Made by a program: the position numbers and the translations under genes. Below the pieces are notes generated by a model. It had not been told where the DNA came from and did not search any database. It saw only the letters and a list, made by a program, of their open reading frames with translations. DNA of 44,391 nt from contig QKJH01000181.1 in assembly GCA_003250865.1 (NCBI GenBank), positions 1-44,391 on the forward strand. The letters run 5' to 3'. This stretch comes from Alphaproteobacteria bacterium. GTDB lineage: Bacteria; Pseudomonadota; Alphaproteobacteria; Micavibrionales; SZUA-601. This document shows positions 7,510-13,587 of this stretch, in pieces. Within the stretch, counting starts at the first letter, position 1; every line of letters starts with the position of its first letter.

Positions 7510-8384
7510 TGCATAACCTCCGCCAATGTATCAGCCATTTTTTTCAGATTACTAATGTAATCTGCTGCTAAGGGCGCAAGCTGTATGGTTTTTCCGCCAA
7601 TTTCTTCAGCAAACGCTTCCGATTGACTGCTGTCAACTTCTTCTTGATAAAATATTACTTTAATTTTTTCTTTCTTTGCAAGGTCGATCATTTCCTGTAA
7701 GTTTTGGGGTGTCGCTTCTTTGCCTTCTTCCTGCAACGCATACATAGTTAAGCCATAATCATCGGCAAGATATCCGAAAGCGGGATGATAAACAATAAAC
7801 TTCTTATTTTGCACCTCTTTAACGGCATCTTTTATCTGCCTGTCAAGTTCATCGAGTTGATTGATATATACATCAGCATTTTCATTGTATTTACTCGCAT
7901 TATCAGGATCAAACTCACTCATTTTTTGAGCGATAACCTCAATAATGACCTTCACACGTTTGGGAGAAAGCCAGATATGGGGGTCTCTCTCTCCGGACTC
8001 AAATGTCCTGTCCGGATAAACTAAAGCAACTTCATCCTGAAGCAAAACTACTTTAACATCTCCGATATTAGGAAGTATATTTGACTTTTCCGTTGGTACT
8101 CCAATAGAAAAATATAAGGATGCTTTACTGAATTTCTCCATTTCTTTTGGGGTAGGTTCATAGTTTTCGGGACTGTTTCCCGGCGGAATAAGTGTGATAA
8201 CATCCACTAAATCACCGCATACCGCTTTAACATAGGTTTGTTCAGGTACAATGGTAACTGCGATTATTGGTTTTTCTGTCTGTATGGTTTCTTTACTGCA
8301 AGAAACTGTTGACAGAAGAACAAGAGTAAGAAATGTAATAGATATAATACCTATACAATTGCGAAACACCCTGTTGGATAACAT
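7506..8384 (-). CDS. Metal ABC transporter substrate-binding lipoprotein, ZnuA/TroA family
   Basis: A 292-residue secreted lipoprotein: hydrophobic signal followed by a lipobox ending LSTVSC, with the lipidated Cys at about residue 29. The TroA fold is shown by NYEPTPKEM, PHIWLSP (metal-binding His), YHPAFGYLADDYG (metal-binding His) and the late EEVDSSQSEAFAEEIGG. The usual His of the first site (PHxYEPTP in the family) is replaced, the sequence reading SPENYEPTP, so one classic metal ligand is absent. There is no His-rich loop. It is the first gene of the operon behind the promoter at 8.43 kb; an AGGAGG site lies before the ATG. Metal identity, zinc or manganese, is uncertain. Confidence 0.88.
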   Translation of the reverse strand: MLSNRVFRNCIGIISITFLTLVLLSTVSCSKETIQTEKPIIAVTIVPEQTYVKAVCGDLVDVITLIPPGNSPENYEPTPKEMEKFSKASLYFSIGVPTEKSNILPNIGDVKVVLLQDEVALVYPDRTFESGERDPHIWLSPKRVKVIIEVIAQKMSEFDPDNASKYNENADVYINQLDELDRQIKDAVKEVQNKKFIVYHPAFGYLADDYGLTMYALQEEGKEATPQNLQEMIDLAKKEKIKVIFYQEEVDSSQSEAFAEEIGGKTIQLAPLAADYISNLKKMADTLAEVMQ

Positions 8385-8404
8385 TATATTTACCTCCTTT
8401 ATGA

Positions 8405-8422
8405 CAAATGCGAATCATTTGC
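8405..8422. promoter_or_regulatory. Palindromic operator, likely Fur/Zur-type
   Basis: CAAATG-CGAAT-CATTTG, an inverted repeat placed at the predicted transcription start of the metal-transporter operon. Its AT-rich form with an ATGATT-like centre resembles Fur-superfamily boxes, and a Fur-family gene is the last gene of the operon it would control. Autoregulation is inferred. Confidence 0.55.
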
Positions 8423-8428
8423 ATCTAC

Positions 8429-8457
8429 ATTATAAAGAAATTATGGTCATATGTCAA
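8429..8457 (-). promoter_or_regulatory. Promoter of the metal ABC transporter operon
   Basis: Minus strand: TTGACA at 8457-8452, a 17-base spacer and a perfect TATAAT at 8434-8429. The -35 region (TTGACATATGACCATAA) repeats the element seen at 5347-5361 and 11-27, so a second regulator besides the Fur-type one may act here. Confidence 0.8.
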
Positions 8458-8461
8458 TAAT

Positions 8462-8504
8462 TAATAAAGCAGTTCTACCATTTTATGATCGAACTGCTTT
8501 ATTA
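8462..8504 (-). terminator. Terminator between the Crp/Fnr gene and the metal transporter operon
   Basis: Two perfect 14-base arms (TAATAAAGCAGTTC and its complement) around a 15-base loop. The T-rich end of each arm allows termination on either strand. It separates the Crp/Fnr-type gene from the promoter directly downstream. Confidence 0.75.
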
Positions 8505-8575
8505 TAGGGAGATAGCTTCGCATTAATATATTTTATTTTTTATGCCATTTATCTAAACGAAAATAATAATATAAA

Positions 8576-9226
8576 TCATATTAAAACTTCAATTGATACA
8601 GCGTCAAATATAATCAGCCCGTCTTCTCTCATTTTAGCAAGTTCTCTGGATAAAGACGTCCTTTGCACGCCGATTCTTTCAGCCAATGCTTTTTTTGTCA
8701 TGTTTAGCCTGATAATGTTCGATTTTTGTTTCTTCCTCTCATAGTCCAGATAACTCATTATACTTTCACGAATTGTCCTGTTTACATAGTGTTTGATTCT
8801 ATCTCCGAGGATTACAGTATGGTCCGATACATATTCAAGATAACTTTTTAAAAATTCATGGTTATCCGAAAACAACTGAAACAACCGCTCTTTGTTTATC
8901 TCCAGAATCACTGTAGGTTGTTTTGCTGTAACGGTCATCGGATAATACGGGTTTTTTGAAAACATAAGATTGCCGCCAAGTATATCGCAGTTGAAAAACT
9001 CCGCTATTGTCATGAGATTGCCGGATTCGTCAATGCGCTCTATAACCACTTTCCCCGAAAGAATGATCTCCAGTTTTGAACATACTTCCCCGACAAAATG
9101 AACAATATTGTTTTTTCCGTACTCGGCAGTTTTAAAGCTCCCTTCATTCAGGTAAAACTCAATTTCTTTACAGTTTATTGATTTAGCAAGGTCAGTCTGT
9201 TTAATTAACCTCAAATATTTTTTCAC
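8576..9226 (-). CDS. Crp/Fnr-family transcriptional regulator
   Basis: A 216-residue regulator with an N-terminal cyclic-nucleotide-binding-like beta barrel (about residues 20-130; GEVCSKLEIILSGKVVIERI is typical) and a C-terminal winged helix (about 150-214; helix-turn-helix in KKALAERIGVQRTSLSRELAKM). Cysteines at about positions 19, 49 and 80 do not form the Fnr [4Fe-4S] pattern, so the signal is unknown. The GTG start has GGAGG seven bases before it. It is transcribed divergently from the permease-ferredoxin operon, and TGTTAC-type palindromes at 9241-9262 and 11166-11181 are candidate targets, so it probably activates both plus-strand transcripts. Confidence 0.88.
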   Translation of the reverse strand: MKKYLRLIKQTDLAKSINCKEIEFYLNEGSFKTAEYGKNNIVHFVGEVCSKLEIILSGKVVIERIDESGNLMTIAEFFNCDILGGNLMFSKNPYYPMTVTAKQPTVILEINKERLFQLFSDNHEFLKSYLEYVSDHTVILGDRIKHYVNRTIRESIMSYLDYERKKQKSNIIRLNMTKKALAERIGVQRTSLSRELAKMREDGLIIFDAVSIEVLI

Positions 9227-9240
9227 AAAAAATCCTCCAC

Positions 9241-9262
9241 AGGTGTTACATTGGTAACACCT
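9241..9262 (+). promoter_or_regulatory. Crp/Fnr-type operator, class II position
   Basis: A perfect inverted repeat, AGGTGTTAC-ATTG-GTAACACCT, in the divergent region next to the Crp/Fnr-type gene. The core TGTTAC-N4-GTAACA is 16 bases, the standard length for this family. Its centre (9251.5) lies 41.5 bases before the start predicted from the -10 box at 9281-9286, the class II activator position. It could instead be read as a hairpin, but no plus-strand gene precedes it. Confidence 0.7.
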
Positions 9263-9280
9263 TTCTTTTTATTTTATCAA

Positions 9281-9286
9281 TATAAT
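9281..9286 (+). promoter_or_regulatory. -10 box of the permease-ferredoxin operon
   Basis: A perfect TATAAT. The -35 position 17 bases upstream (CACCTT) is poor, as expected for an activator-dependent promoter. Transcription should start near 9293, with AGGAGGAGGG before the ATG at 9316. Confidence 0.65.
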
Positions 9287-9315
9287 AAGAACATATCAAT
9301 AGGAGGAGGGCAAGT

Positions 9316-9798
9316 ATGGATATATTTACAATTGCGTTCTGGATAATAGCGATTGTTCTTACCGTTATTTCACTCATAAAAGATAAGAAGAAAACATTTG
9401 CGGCAATGAAAAAATCAAAGGGTATGATGGGAAATATGTTAGGCGAAATTATAGCCATCATATTTTTAATCGGTCTTGTTCTGACATTCATCCCGCCTGA
9501 AACGATAAAATCAGTTTTAGGCTCGGCAAACACATTTGTGTCAACTGTCGTTTCGGCGCTTGTTGGGAGCATTACTCTTATACCGGCTTTTGTTGCGTTT
9601 CCGTTGGTTGGCTCTTTGATTGACGTCGGCGCGAGCATCGTTCCAGCAGTCGCATTCCTTACAACGCTCACAATGGTTGGAATCGTAACCTTCCCGCTCG
9701 AAAAGAAAGAGTTCGGAACTAAATTTGCGCTTACCAGAAACGCACTGAGCTTTGGATTTGCGATTGTGATCGCACTGACAATGGGGGTGATTCTGTGA
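9316..9798 (+). CDS. Permease, N-terminal half of a DUF318/UPF0718-type transporter
   Basis: A 160-residue membrane protein with about four or five hydrophobic segments. LVGSITLIPAFVAFPLVGSL (about residues 92-111) is the repeated core of the UPF0718/ArsP-type permeases, which usually carry two such halves in one chain of 300 residues or more. Here the halves are encoded by consecutive genes whose stop and start overlap (GTGA at 9795-9798), so they presumably form a heterodimeric pore. The substrate is unknown; ArsP relatives export organoarsenicals, but nothing here shows that specificity. AGGAGG precedes the ATG. Expression is probably driven by the Crp/Fnr-dependent promoter. Confidence 0.8.
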   Translation: MDIFTIAFWIIAIVLTVISLIKDKKKTFAAMKKSKGMMGNMLGEIIAIIFLIGLVLTFIPPETIKSVLGSANTFVSTVVSALVGSITLIPAFVAFPLVGSLIDVGASIVPAVAFLTTLTMVGIVTFPLEKKEFGTKFALTRNALSFGFAIVIALTMGVIL

Positions 9799-10526
9799 AG
9801 GCTATATCAATAATAAAAAAGAACAAATTACTTATTTTTGTTGCACTCGCATACCTCGTGGTATTTGTTATATCGCCCGACAAGGCAATGAAATCGGTTG
9901 GTAACAGCGTATATTATCTGGTCGAGATGCTTCAGGTACTACCAGTAATATTCTTATTAACCGTTGTGATTGAAGCTCTGGTTCCTAAAGAAATGATCAT
10001 ACGCGGGTTCGGAGAAAAATCAGGTTTTAAGGGCAATCTGCTTGCTCTATTACTGGGGAGTATCTCGGCCGGTCCGATTTACGCCGCATTTCCTATCAGC
10101 AAGACTTTGCTTGGGAAAGGCGCAAGCATCTCTAACATCGTCATCATATTAAGCTCCTGGGCAGTCATCAAGGTTCCCATGCTTGCCAACGAGGCGAAGT
10201 TCCTTGGCATAAATTTCATGATTATCAGATGGGTGCTTACGGTTATTGCGATATTCGTAATGGCTTATATCACCGGCATGATAGTAAAAAAGAAGGATTT
10301 ACCTGTTGATTCAAAAAAGACGGAAACACTGGAGATTAAAGAAGATTATTGCATCGGCTGTGGGCTTTGTGCAAAGCTTCTCCCTGAGTATTATGAGATG
10401 AACCAAAACAAAGCCGTAGTTAGGAAAGTACCCGAAGGAAAGGATGCGCTGCAAGCCGTCAAGGAATCTATTGAAAAGTGTCCGTCCAAAGCGATTATTC
10501 TAAACAAGGAGGAGAAGACACCATGA
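9795..10526 (+). CDS. Permease, second half, fused to a C-terminal ferredoxin domain
   Basis: A 243-residue fusion. Residues 1-165 carry about five membrane segments with the repeat core LLGSISAGPIYAAFPISKTL, mirroring LVGSITLIPAFVAFPL in the preceding gene. Residues 180-243 form a soluble ferredoxin with CIGCGLC (C186, C189, C192) and a distant CP (C229), a single [4Fe-4S] or [3Fe-4S] site. Electron transfer coupled to transport, or redox gating, is a reasonable inference. The GTG start overlaps the previous stop, and the stop overlaps the start of the next gene (ATGA), so the three genes are tightly coupled. Confidence 0.82.
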   Translation: MKAISIIKKNKLLIFVALAYLVVFVISPDKAMKSVGNSVYYLVEMLQVLPVIFLLTVVIEALVPKEMIIRGFGEKSGFKGNLLALLLGSISAGPIYAAFPISKTLLGKGASISNIVIILSSWAVIKVPMLANEAKFLGINFMIIRWVLTVIAIFVMAYITGMIVKKKDLPVDSKKTETLEIKEDYCIGCGLCAKLLPEYYEMNQNKAVVRKVPEGKDALQAVKESIEKCPSKAIILNKEEKTP

Positions 10527-11155
10527 AATACATAGCCAACATTATTCGAATACTGTTTCTCGCCCTTTTCATCTTTCTATTGGCAAATGGGAAAGTAGTG
10601 CTTTGGCTTGCGTTGTTCGGAGTAAGTTTTGTTGTCACTCTGATTTTCGGCAGGGTTTACTGTGGGTATGTTTGCCCCATGAATACCCTGATGCTACCCA
10701 TTGAGTGGCTATCAAAAAAGTTCAAACTGCAAACGAATAAAACGCCCCGTTGGCTAAAAAACGGCTATTTCACATGGATAACTCTGGTTATCAGTGTATC
10801 GGTCATGCTGCTTTCTAAAAGACTGCTACATATTGATCTACCAGTTCTGCCATTCTGGCTGGTCATATCAGTACTTGTCACACTCAGATATAAACCGGAA
10901 GCATTCCATAACCTTATCTGCCCGTTTGGCGCTCTGCAAAGGACTTTTGGCCAGTTTGCGAGGCTTTCGGAAAAAGTAGATAAAGATGTCTGCATCGGCT
11001 GCAAGCTATGCGAAAAAGCCTGCCTCTCTCATGCGATTGTTGTTTCCTCGGAGGATAAAAAGGCCGTTATCAATACTGCGTTATGCCATCAATGCACAAA
11101 TTGCCGACAGGTTTGCCCCAAAAGCGCCATTCACTACGGTAAGCATGGAATATAA
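10523..11155 (+). CDS. NapH/RnfB-like membrane polyferredoxin
   Basis: A 210-residue protein with four to five membrane segments and two kinds of cysteine motif. Membrane-edge CGYVCP (C47, C51) and ICPFG (C133) resemble NapH/NosR/CcoG-type proteins. The C-terminus holds two [4Fe-4S] sites: C157, C160, C163, C167 and C188, C191, C194, C198. It should move electrons across or along the membrane, probably to the ferredoxin tail of the preceding permease subunit. The frame is open 15 codons further upstream, but the ATG at 10523 has GGAGGAG before it and overlaps the previous stop. Confidence 0.87.
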   Translation: MKYIANIIRILFLALFIFLLANGKVVLWLALFGVSFVVTLIFGRVYCGYVCPMNTLMLPIEWLSKKFKLQTNKTPRWLKNGYFTWITLVISVSVMLLSKRLLHIDLPVLPFWLVISVLVTLRYKPEAFHNLICPFGALQRTFGQFARLSEKVDKDVCIGCKLCEKACLSHAIVVSSEDKKAVINTALCHQCTNCRQVCPKSAIHYGKHGI

Positions 11156-11165
11156 AACTTTTCTT

Positions 11166-11181
11166 TGTTGTAATTGCAACA
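11166..11181 (+). promoter_or_regulatory. Second Crp/Fnr-like site, upstream of the cupin gene
   Basis: TGTTG-TAATTG-CAACA is a 16-base inverted repeat matching the 9.25 kb operator at TGTT, at the internal A and TTG, and at AACA. Its centre (11173.5) lies 30.5 bases before the cupin -10 box, against 29.5 bases in the permease operon, so the geometry is nearly the same. Binding by the Crp/Fnr-type protein is inferred. Confidence 0.5.
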
Positions 11182-11200
11182 TACCATGTTTAACTCGGTA

Positions 11201-11209
11201 TGATATAAT
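11201..11209 (+). promoter_or_regulatory. Extended -10 promoter of the cupin gene
   Basis: TGATATAAT combines the TGn extension with a perfect TATAAT; there is no good -35 box at the usual distance. Transcription should start near 11216. A further weak inverted repeat (CATACC...GGTATG, 11180-11202) overlaps it. Confidence 0.6.
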
Positions 11210-11264
11210 AAAAAAAGTACAACGCATCGAATAATATTATGAAAAAATCAGGAGGTACATCGCT

Positions 11265-11579
11265 ATGGTTGAACAGTTATTTAAATTATCAAGAGGCAAC
11301 GAAAAGGCCGTGGAAAAAGTCATATTTGATGAGAACCTTCACTATCTACACATGGTATTCAACAAAGATGAGGGTCTACCGGAGCATTTTTCTAATTCAG
11401 ACGTATACATGACTGTAGTTCGCGGCAAGCTCTCCATCGGGTTGAATGATCAGGGCATTCATGAATACGAGGCTGGAACTCTGCTGAAAATTCCGTTCCA
11501 AACCAAGATGAATGTCAAAAATATGCATGACGAAACGTTGGAGCTGATTGTCGTAAAGGCGCCTGCTCCTAAAAATTAA
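11265..11579 (+). CDS. Small cupin-domain protein
   Basis: A 104-residue single-domain cupin. LPEHFSNSDVYMTVVRGKLSIGLND covers the first conserved motif and YEAGTLLKIPFQTKMNVKNMHDETLELIVVK the second, giving a six-stranded barrel. The usual HxH of motif 1 is reduced to one His (EHFSNSD), so the metal site may be incomplete. Relatives of this size are often redox or sensor proteins without a proven activity. AGGAGG lies before the ATG. Its own Crp/Fnr-like promoter and position after the permease-ferredoxin operon suggest a shared physiological response. Confidence 0.8.
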   Translation: MVEQLFKLSRGNEKAVEKVIFDENLHYLHMVFNKDEGLPEHFSNSDVYMTVVRGKLSIGLNDQGIHEYEAGTLLKIPFQTKMNVKNMHDETLELIVVKAPAPKN

Positions 11580-11621
11580 GGAGAAAAAGACTATGATAAT
11601 TAAATAGGGAGATAAGAAACA

Positions 11622-11786
11622 TCATTTCCTGTAATTGATAAACTGTTCTACACCTATTTTAATTAAATAGCATACGCACACAGCTATACTTCCATAAATT
11701 AAAAAGTAAGAAGCACTATGTATGGGCTGCCAAGCAAATGGCAGCTCCTTTTCAATATGCTGGTACTCCGTATCCAAGAATTTCAT
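11622..11786 (-). CDS. Possible small membrane protein
   Basis: An open frame of 54 residues whose last 27 residues form a clear hydrophobic membrane segment (SASYFLIYGSIAVCVCYLIK) with a basic end. The only ATG lies inside the 3' end of the CHAP gene in another frame and has no ribosome site, so the start is doubtful. It may be a remnant at the element boundary. Low confidence. Confidence 0.25.
   Translation of the reverse strand: MKFLDTEYQHIEKELPFAWQPIHSASYFLIYGSIAVCVCYLIKIGVEQFINYRK
11726..11745. terminator. Inverted repeat just after the CHAP gene
   Basis: GCTGCCA, a 6-base loop and TGGCAGC, just downstream of the CHAP stop. Only the plus-strand side has a short T run (CTCCTTTT), so it may end transcription arriving from the cupin gene; as a minus-strand terminator it lacks a T tract. 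Confidence 0.4.
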
Positions 11787-13518
11787 AGTAGCCAATCGGA
11801 TAACTTTTTTTCCGGCAGGTATCACCGGAGTTGCCCTCAATAATATAAACCATTCCATTCTCGACTTTTTCAACGATACCAGTATGGTCAGATTCCCCAT
11901 CCTGACCGCCATCATCGTCCCAATCGAAGAAGATTATATCTCCGGGATTTGGGGTATAGCTGTTGTCCTGCCATTGACCCCGTTCTTGAAACCAATGAAC
12001 GCCCCAAACGCAGCCCGCATATTTCGGAATGACGCCTGTATCAATATAGCCGCACTCATTTGCACACCAACTGACAAAACAGGCACACCACTCTACACGG
12101 CTGTTGAACCCGTACCAACTCCAATAAGGCTGGCCACCCACATTACCGACTTGTGACAGAGCGACAATAATAATGTCATCGTTTTCAGCGGTGATACCGT
12201 AAAGCGCCTGTGACCAAAGGCAATTATTTTTATCGTCCAGAAGTTCCGCAAGCTGTTTTCGCTGATCTGTATTAAAGCCGTATTTATTCGCCATTTCCTC
12301 GGCGGTCTTATGATTAACCGTGATATATAAATAGGTGCGTGTAACAGTAGTTTGGGTTTCAACGATGTTGCCGTGGCCATCATCGGATTCGATCACCTGT
12401 GTTTCAGTCTTGTTATCTGTTCTGGAGCTAATCTCATTCATTTCCCAAAAGATTTTTTTAAGAAGCTCCTTCTTATTGTCGTCAACGGTAGCAACCTCCT
12501 GCGGATTGCCGGGATCGGTGGTTGTCTTAACTGCATAGACAGCTAAAACCTCTTTCCACACTGCCCGACTGCCGGACATTTCAAGAACATCATAGCTATG
12601 AGCCAATTTGGTTTCTTCAAGACGGTTATCGTAATCTGTATTGATTTCCTGTACAGCCGTTTGCATTGTTTGACCTGTTCCGCTGTCCTCACCGGAAAAA
12701 AAGATGCCGAAGCAAGACCCGACAATAAGCCCAATCATGCAGATAACGATTATAAGCACAACCACAATCCAGCCGCCTGCGGCGATAGCCGATATAAGGG
12801 CTTTTGTAGCAGCAATGATAGCTTTGATGGTTGCGATGGTGACTTTCACAGTAATTTTCGCTGTTTGCACCGCCGCTTTTGCAGCAGCACGGGAAGCATG
12901 TGCCGCTGCTTTTGCTGCTTTTGCGGAAGCTTGTGCTGTTTTGTGGGCTGTTTTAGCGACCTGCTGTGTTGCCTTAACGGAGGTTTTCGCAGTACGCTCG
13001 GCAGTTTTAATTGATTTATGGGCTGTTTTTGCCGCACCTTTTCCGGTTGCCTTGATGGTTTTAGCTGACTGCTTGATGTTCTTTTTTGTGTGTTGAACAG
13101 TTTTAATGGATTTATCGACAACCTGTCGAGTGCGGTAAGCGGATTGTCTTGTAGCACCTTGCGTCTGTTTGATCGTTTCTTTCTTCGGCTGGTCTGCGGT
13201 TGTCTTTTTAACCACATTTTTAACATCGGACATATGCCGCTTGGCGTCCTGAAAATGCTGTTTAGCCCGATTCATGCTTTCTGAAGCCTTTTTATTCGGA
13301 TTTTTTAACTTATGCACTGCTTGTTCCGCTGTATCACGCGTTACCCCCGAAGTCGTATCCGTAGCATAACTTTCAGGTGTATCATATCCCGGTTCCTGCG
13401 TTTGTTCGGCAGAATCTTTTGATTTTACAAAGGTATTTTTCATATGGGCGGACATATCAGCGGTACGGTCAAAGACTTTTATATCTTTTACCGTTTCACG
13501 GATTTTGATTTTTGCCAC
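11752..13518 (-). CDS. CHAP-domain cell-wall hydrolase of the conjugation machine, with histone-H1-like tail
   Basis: A 588-residue membrane protein. Residues about 85-240 are extremely rich in Lys, Ala, Thr and Gln in repeating units (KTA, KSIKTA, AKAAKAA). A membrane helix follows (about 248-275, WIVVVLIIVICMIGLIVGS). The outer part ends in a CHAP amidase/endopeptidase domain (about 445-588) with catalytic Cys in WCACFVSWC (about 478) and His in SDHTGIVE (about 543). It should cut peptidoglycan to let the mating channel through, like VirB1 or the NlpC/P60 proteins of Tn916. The GTG start at 13518 is chosen for GGAGGTGAG just upstream. The basic region would face the cytoplasm and may contact DNA. 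Confidence 0.88.
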   Translation of the reverse strand: MAKIKIRETVKDIKVFDRTADMSAHMKNTFVKSKDSAEQTQEPGYDTPESYATDTTSGVTRDTAEQAVHKLKNPNKKASESMNRAKQHFQDAKRHMSDVKNVVKKTTADQPKKETIKQTQGATRQSAYRTRQVVDKSIKTVQHTKKNIKQSAKTIKATGKGAAKTAHKSIKTAERTAKTSVKATQQVAKTAHKTAQASAKAAKAAAHASRAAAKAAVQTAKITVKVTIATIKAIIAATKALISAIAAGGWIVVVLIIVICMIGLIVGSCFGIFFSGEDSGTGQTMQTAVQEINTDYDNRLEETKLAHSYDVLEMSGSRAVWKEVLAVYAVKTTTDPGNPQEVATVDDNKKELLKKIFWEMNEISSRTDNKTETQVIESDDGHGNIVETQTTVTRTYLYITVNHKTAEEMANKYGFNTDQRKQLAELLDDKNNCLWSQALYGITAENDDIIIVALSQVGNVGGQPYWSWYGFNSRVEWCACFVSWCANECGYIDTGVIPKYAGCVWGVHWFQERGQWQDNSYTPNPGDIIFFDWDDDGGQDGESDHTGIVEKVENGMVYIIEGNSGDTCRKKSYPIGYYEILGYGVPAY

Positions 13519-13543
13519 TCTTCTCACCTCCAATCTTTCAAAG

Positions 13544-13579
13544 AAACAGGCAGAGCGTTTCGAAACACTCTGCCTGTTT
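13544..13579 (-). terminator. Hairpin between the VirB4 and CHAP genes
   Basis: Twelve-base arms AAACAGGCAGAG and CTCTGCCTGTTT enclose a loop that is itself palindromic (GTTTCGAAAC), giving one long stem. On the minus strand it is followed by CTTTGAAAG; the T run TGTTTCTTT suits partial termination or mRNA processing. Confidence 0.6.
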
Positions 13580-13587
13580 TAAAATCA

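Noticed and set aside
9241..9262. Reading the perfect inverted repeat as a plus-strand terminator because of the T-rich stretch behind it
   Set aside because: No plus-strand gene precedes it, and its exact position before the -10 box and next to a Crp/Fnr-type gene fits an operator better.
11580..11752. An attachment-site direct repeat of the element
   Set aside because: The other end of the element is outside the window, so no matching repeat can be shown.
12598..13096. Long plus-strand frames rich in Cys, Ala and Val opposite the CHAP gene
   Set aside because: They arise from the Lys/Ala repeat codons of the CHAP protein read backwards.
12780..13150. Tandem DNA repeats that could suggest a CRISPR or satellite array
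   Set aside because: The repeats are irregular codon-level repeats coding for KTA-type units; there are no spacers.
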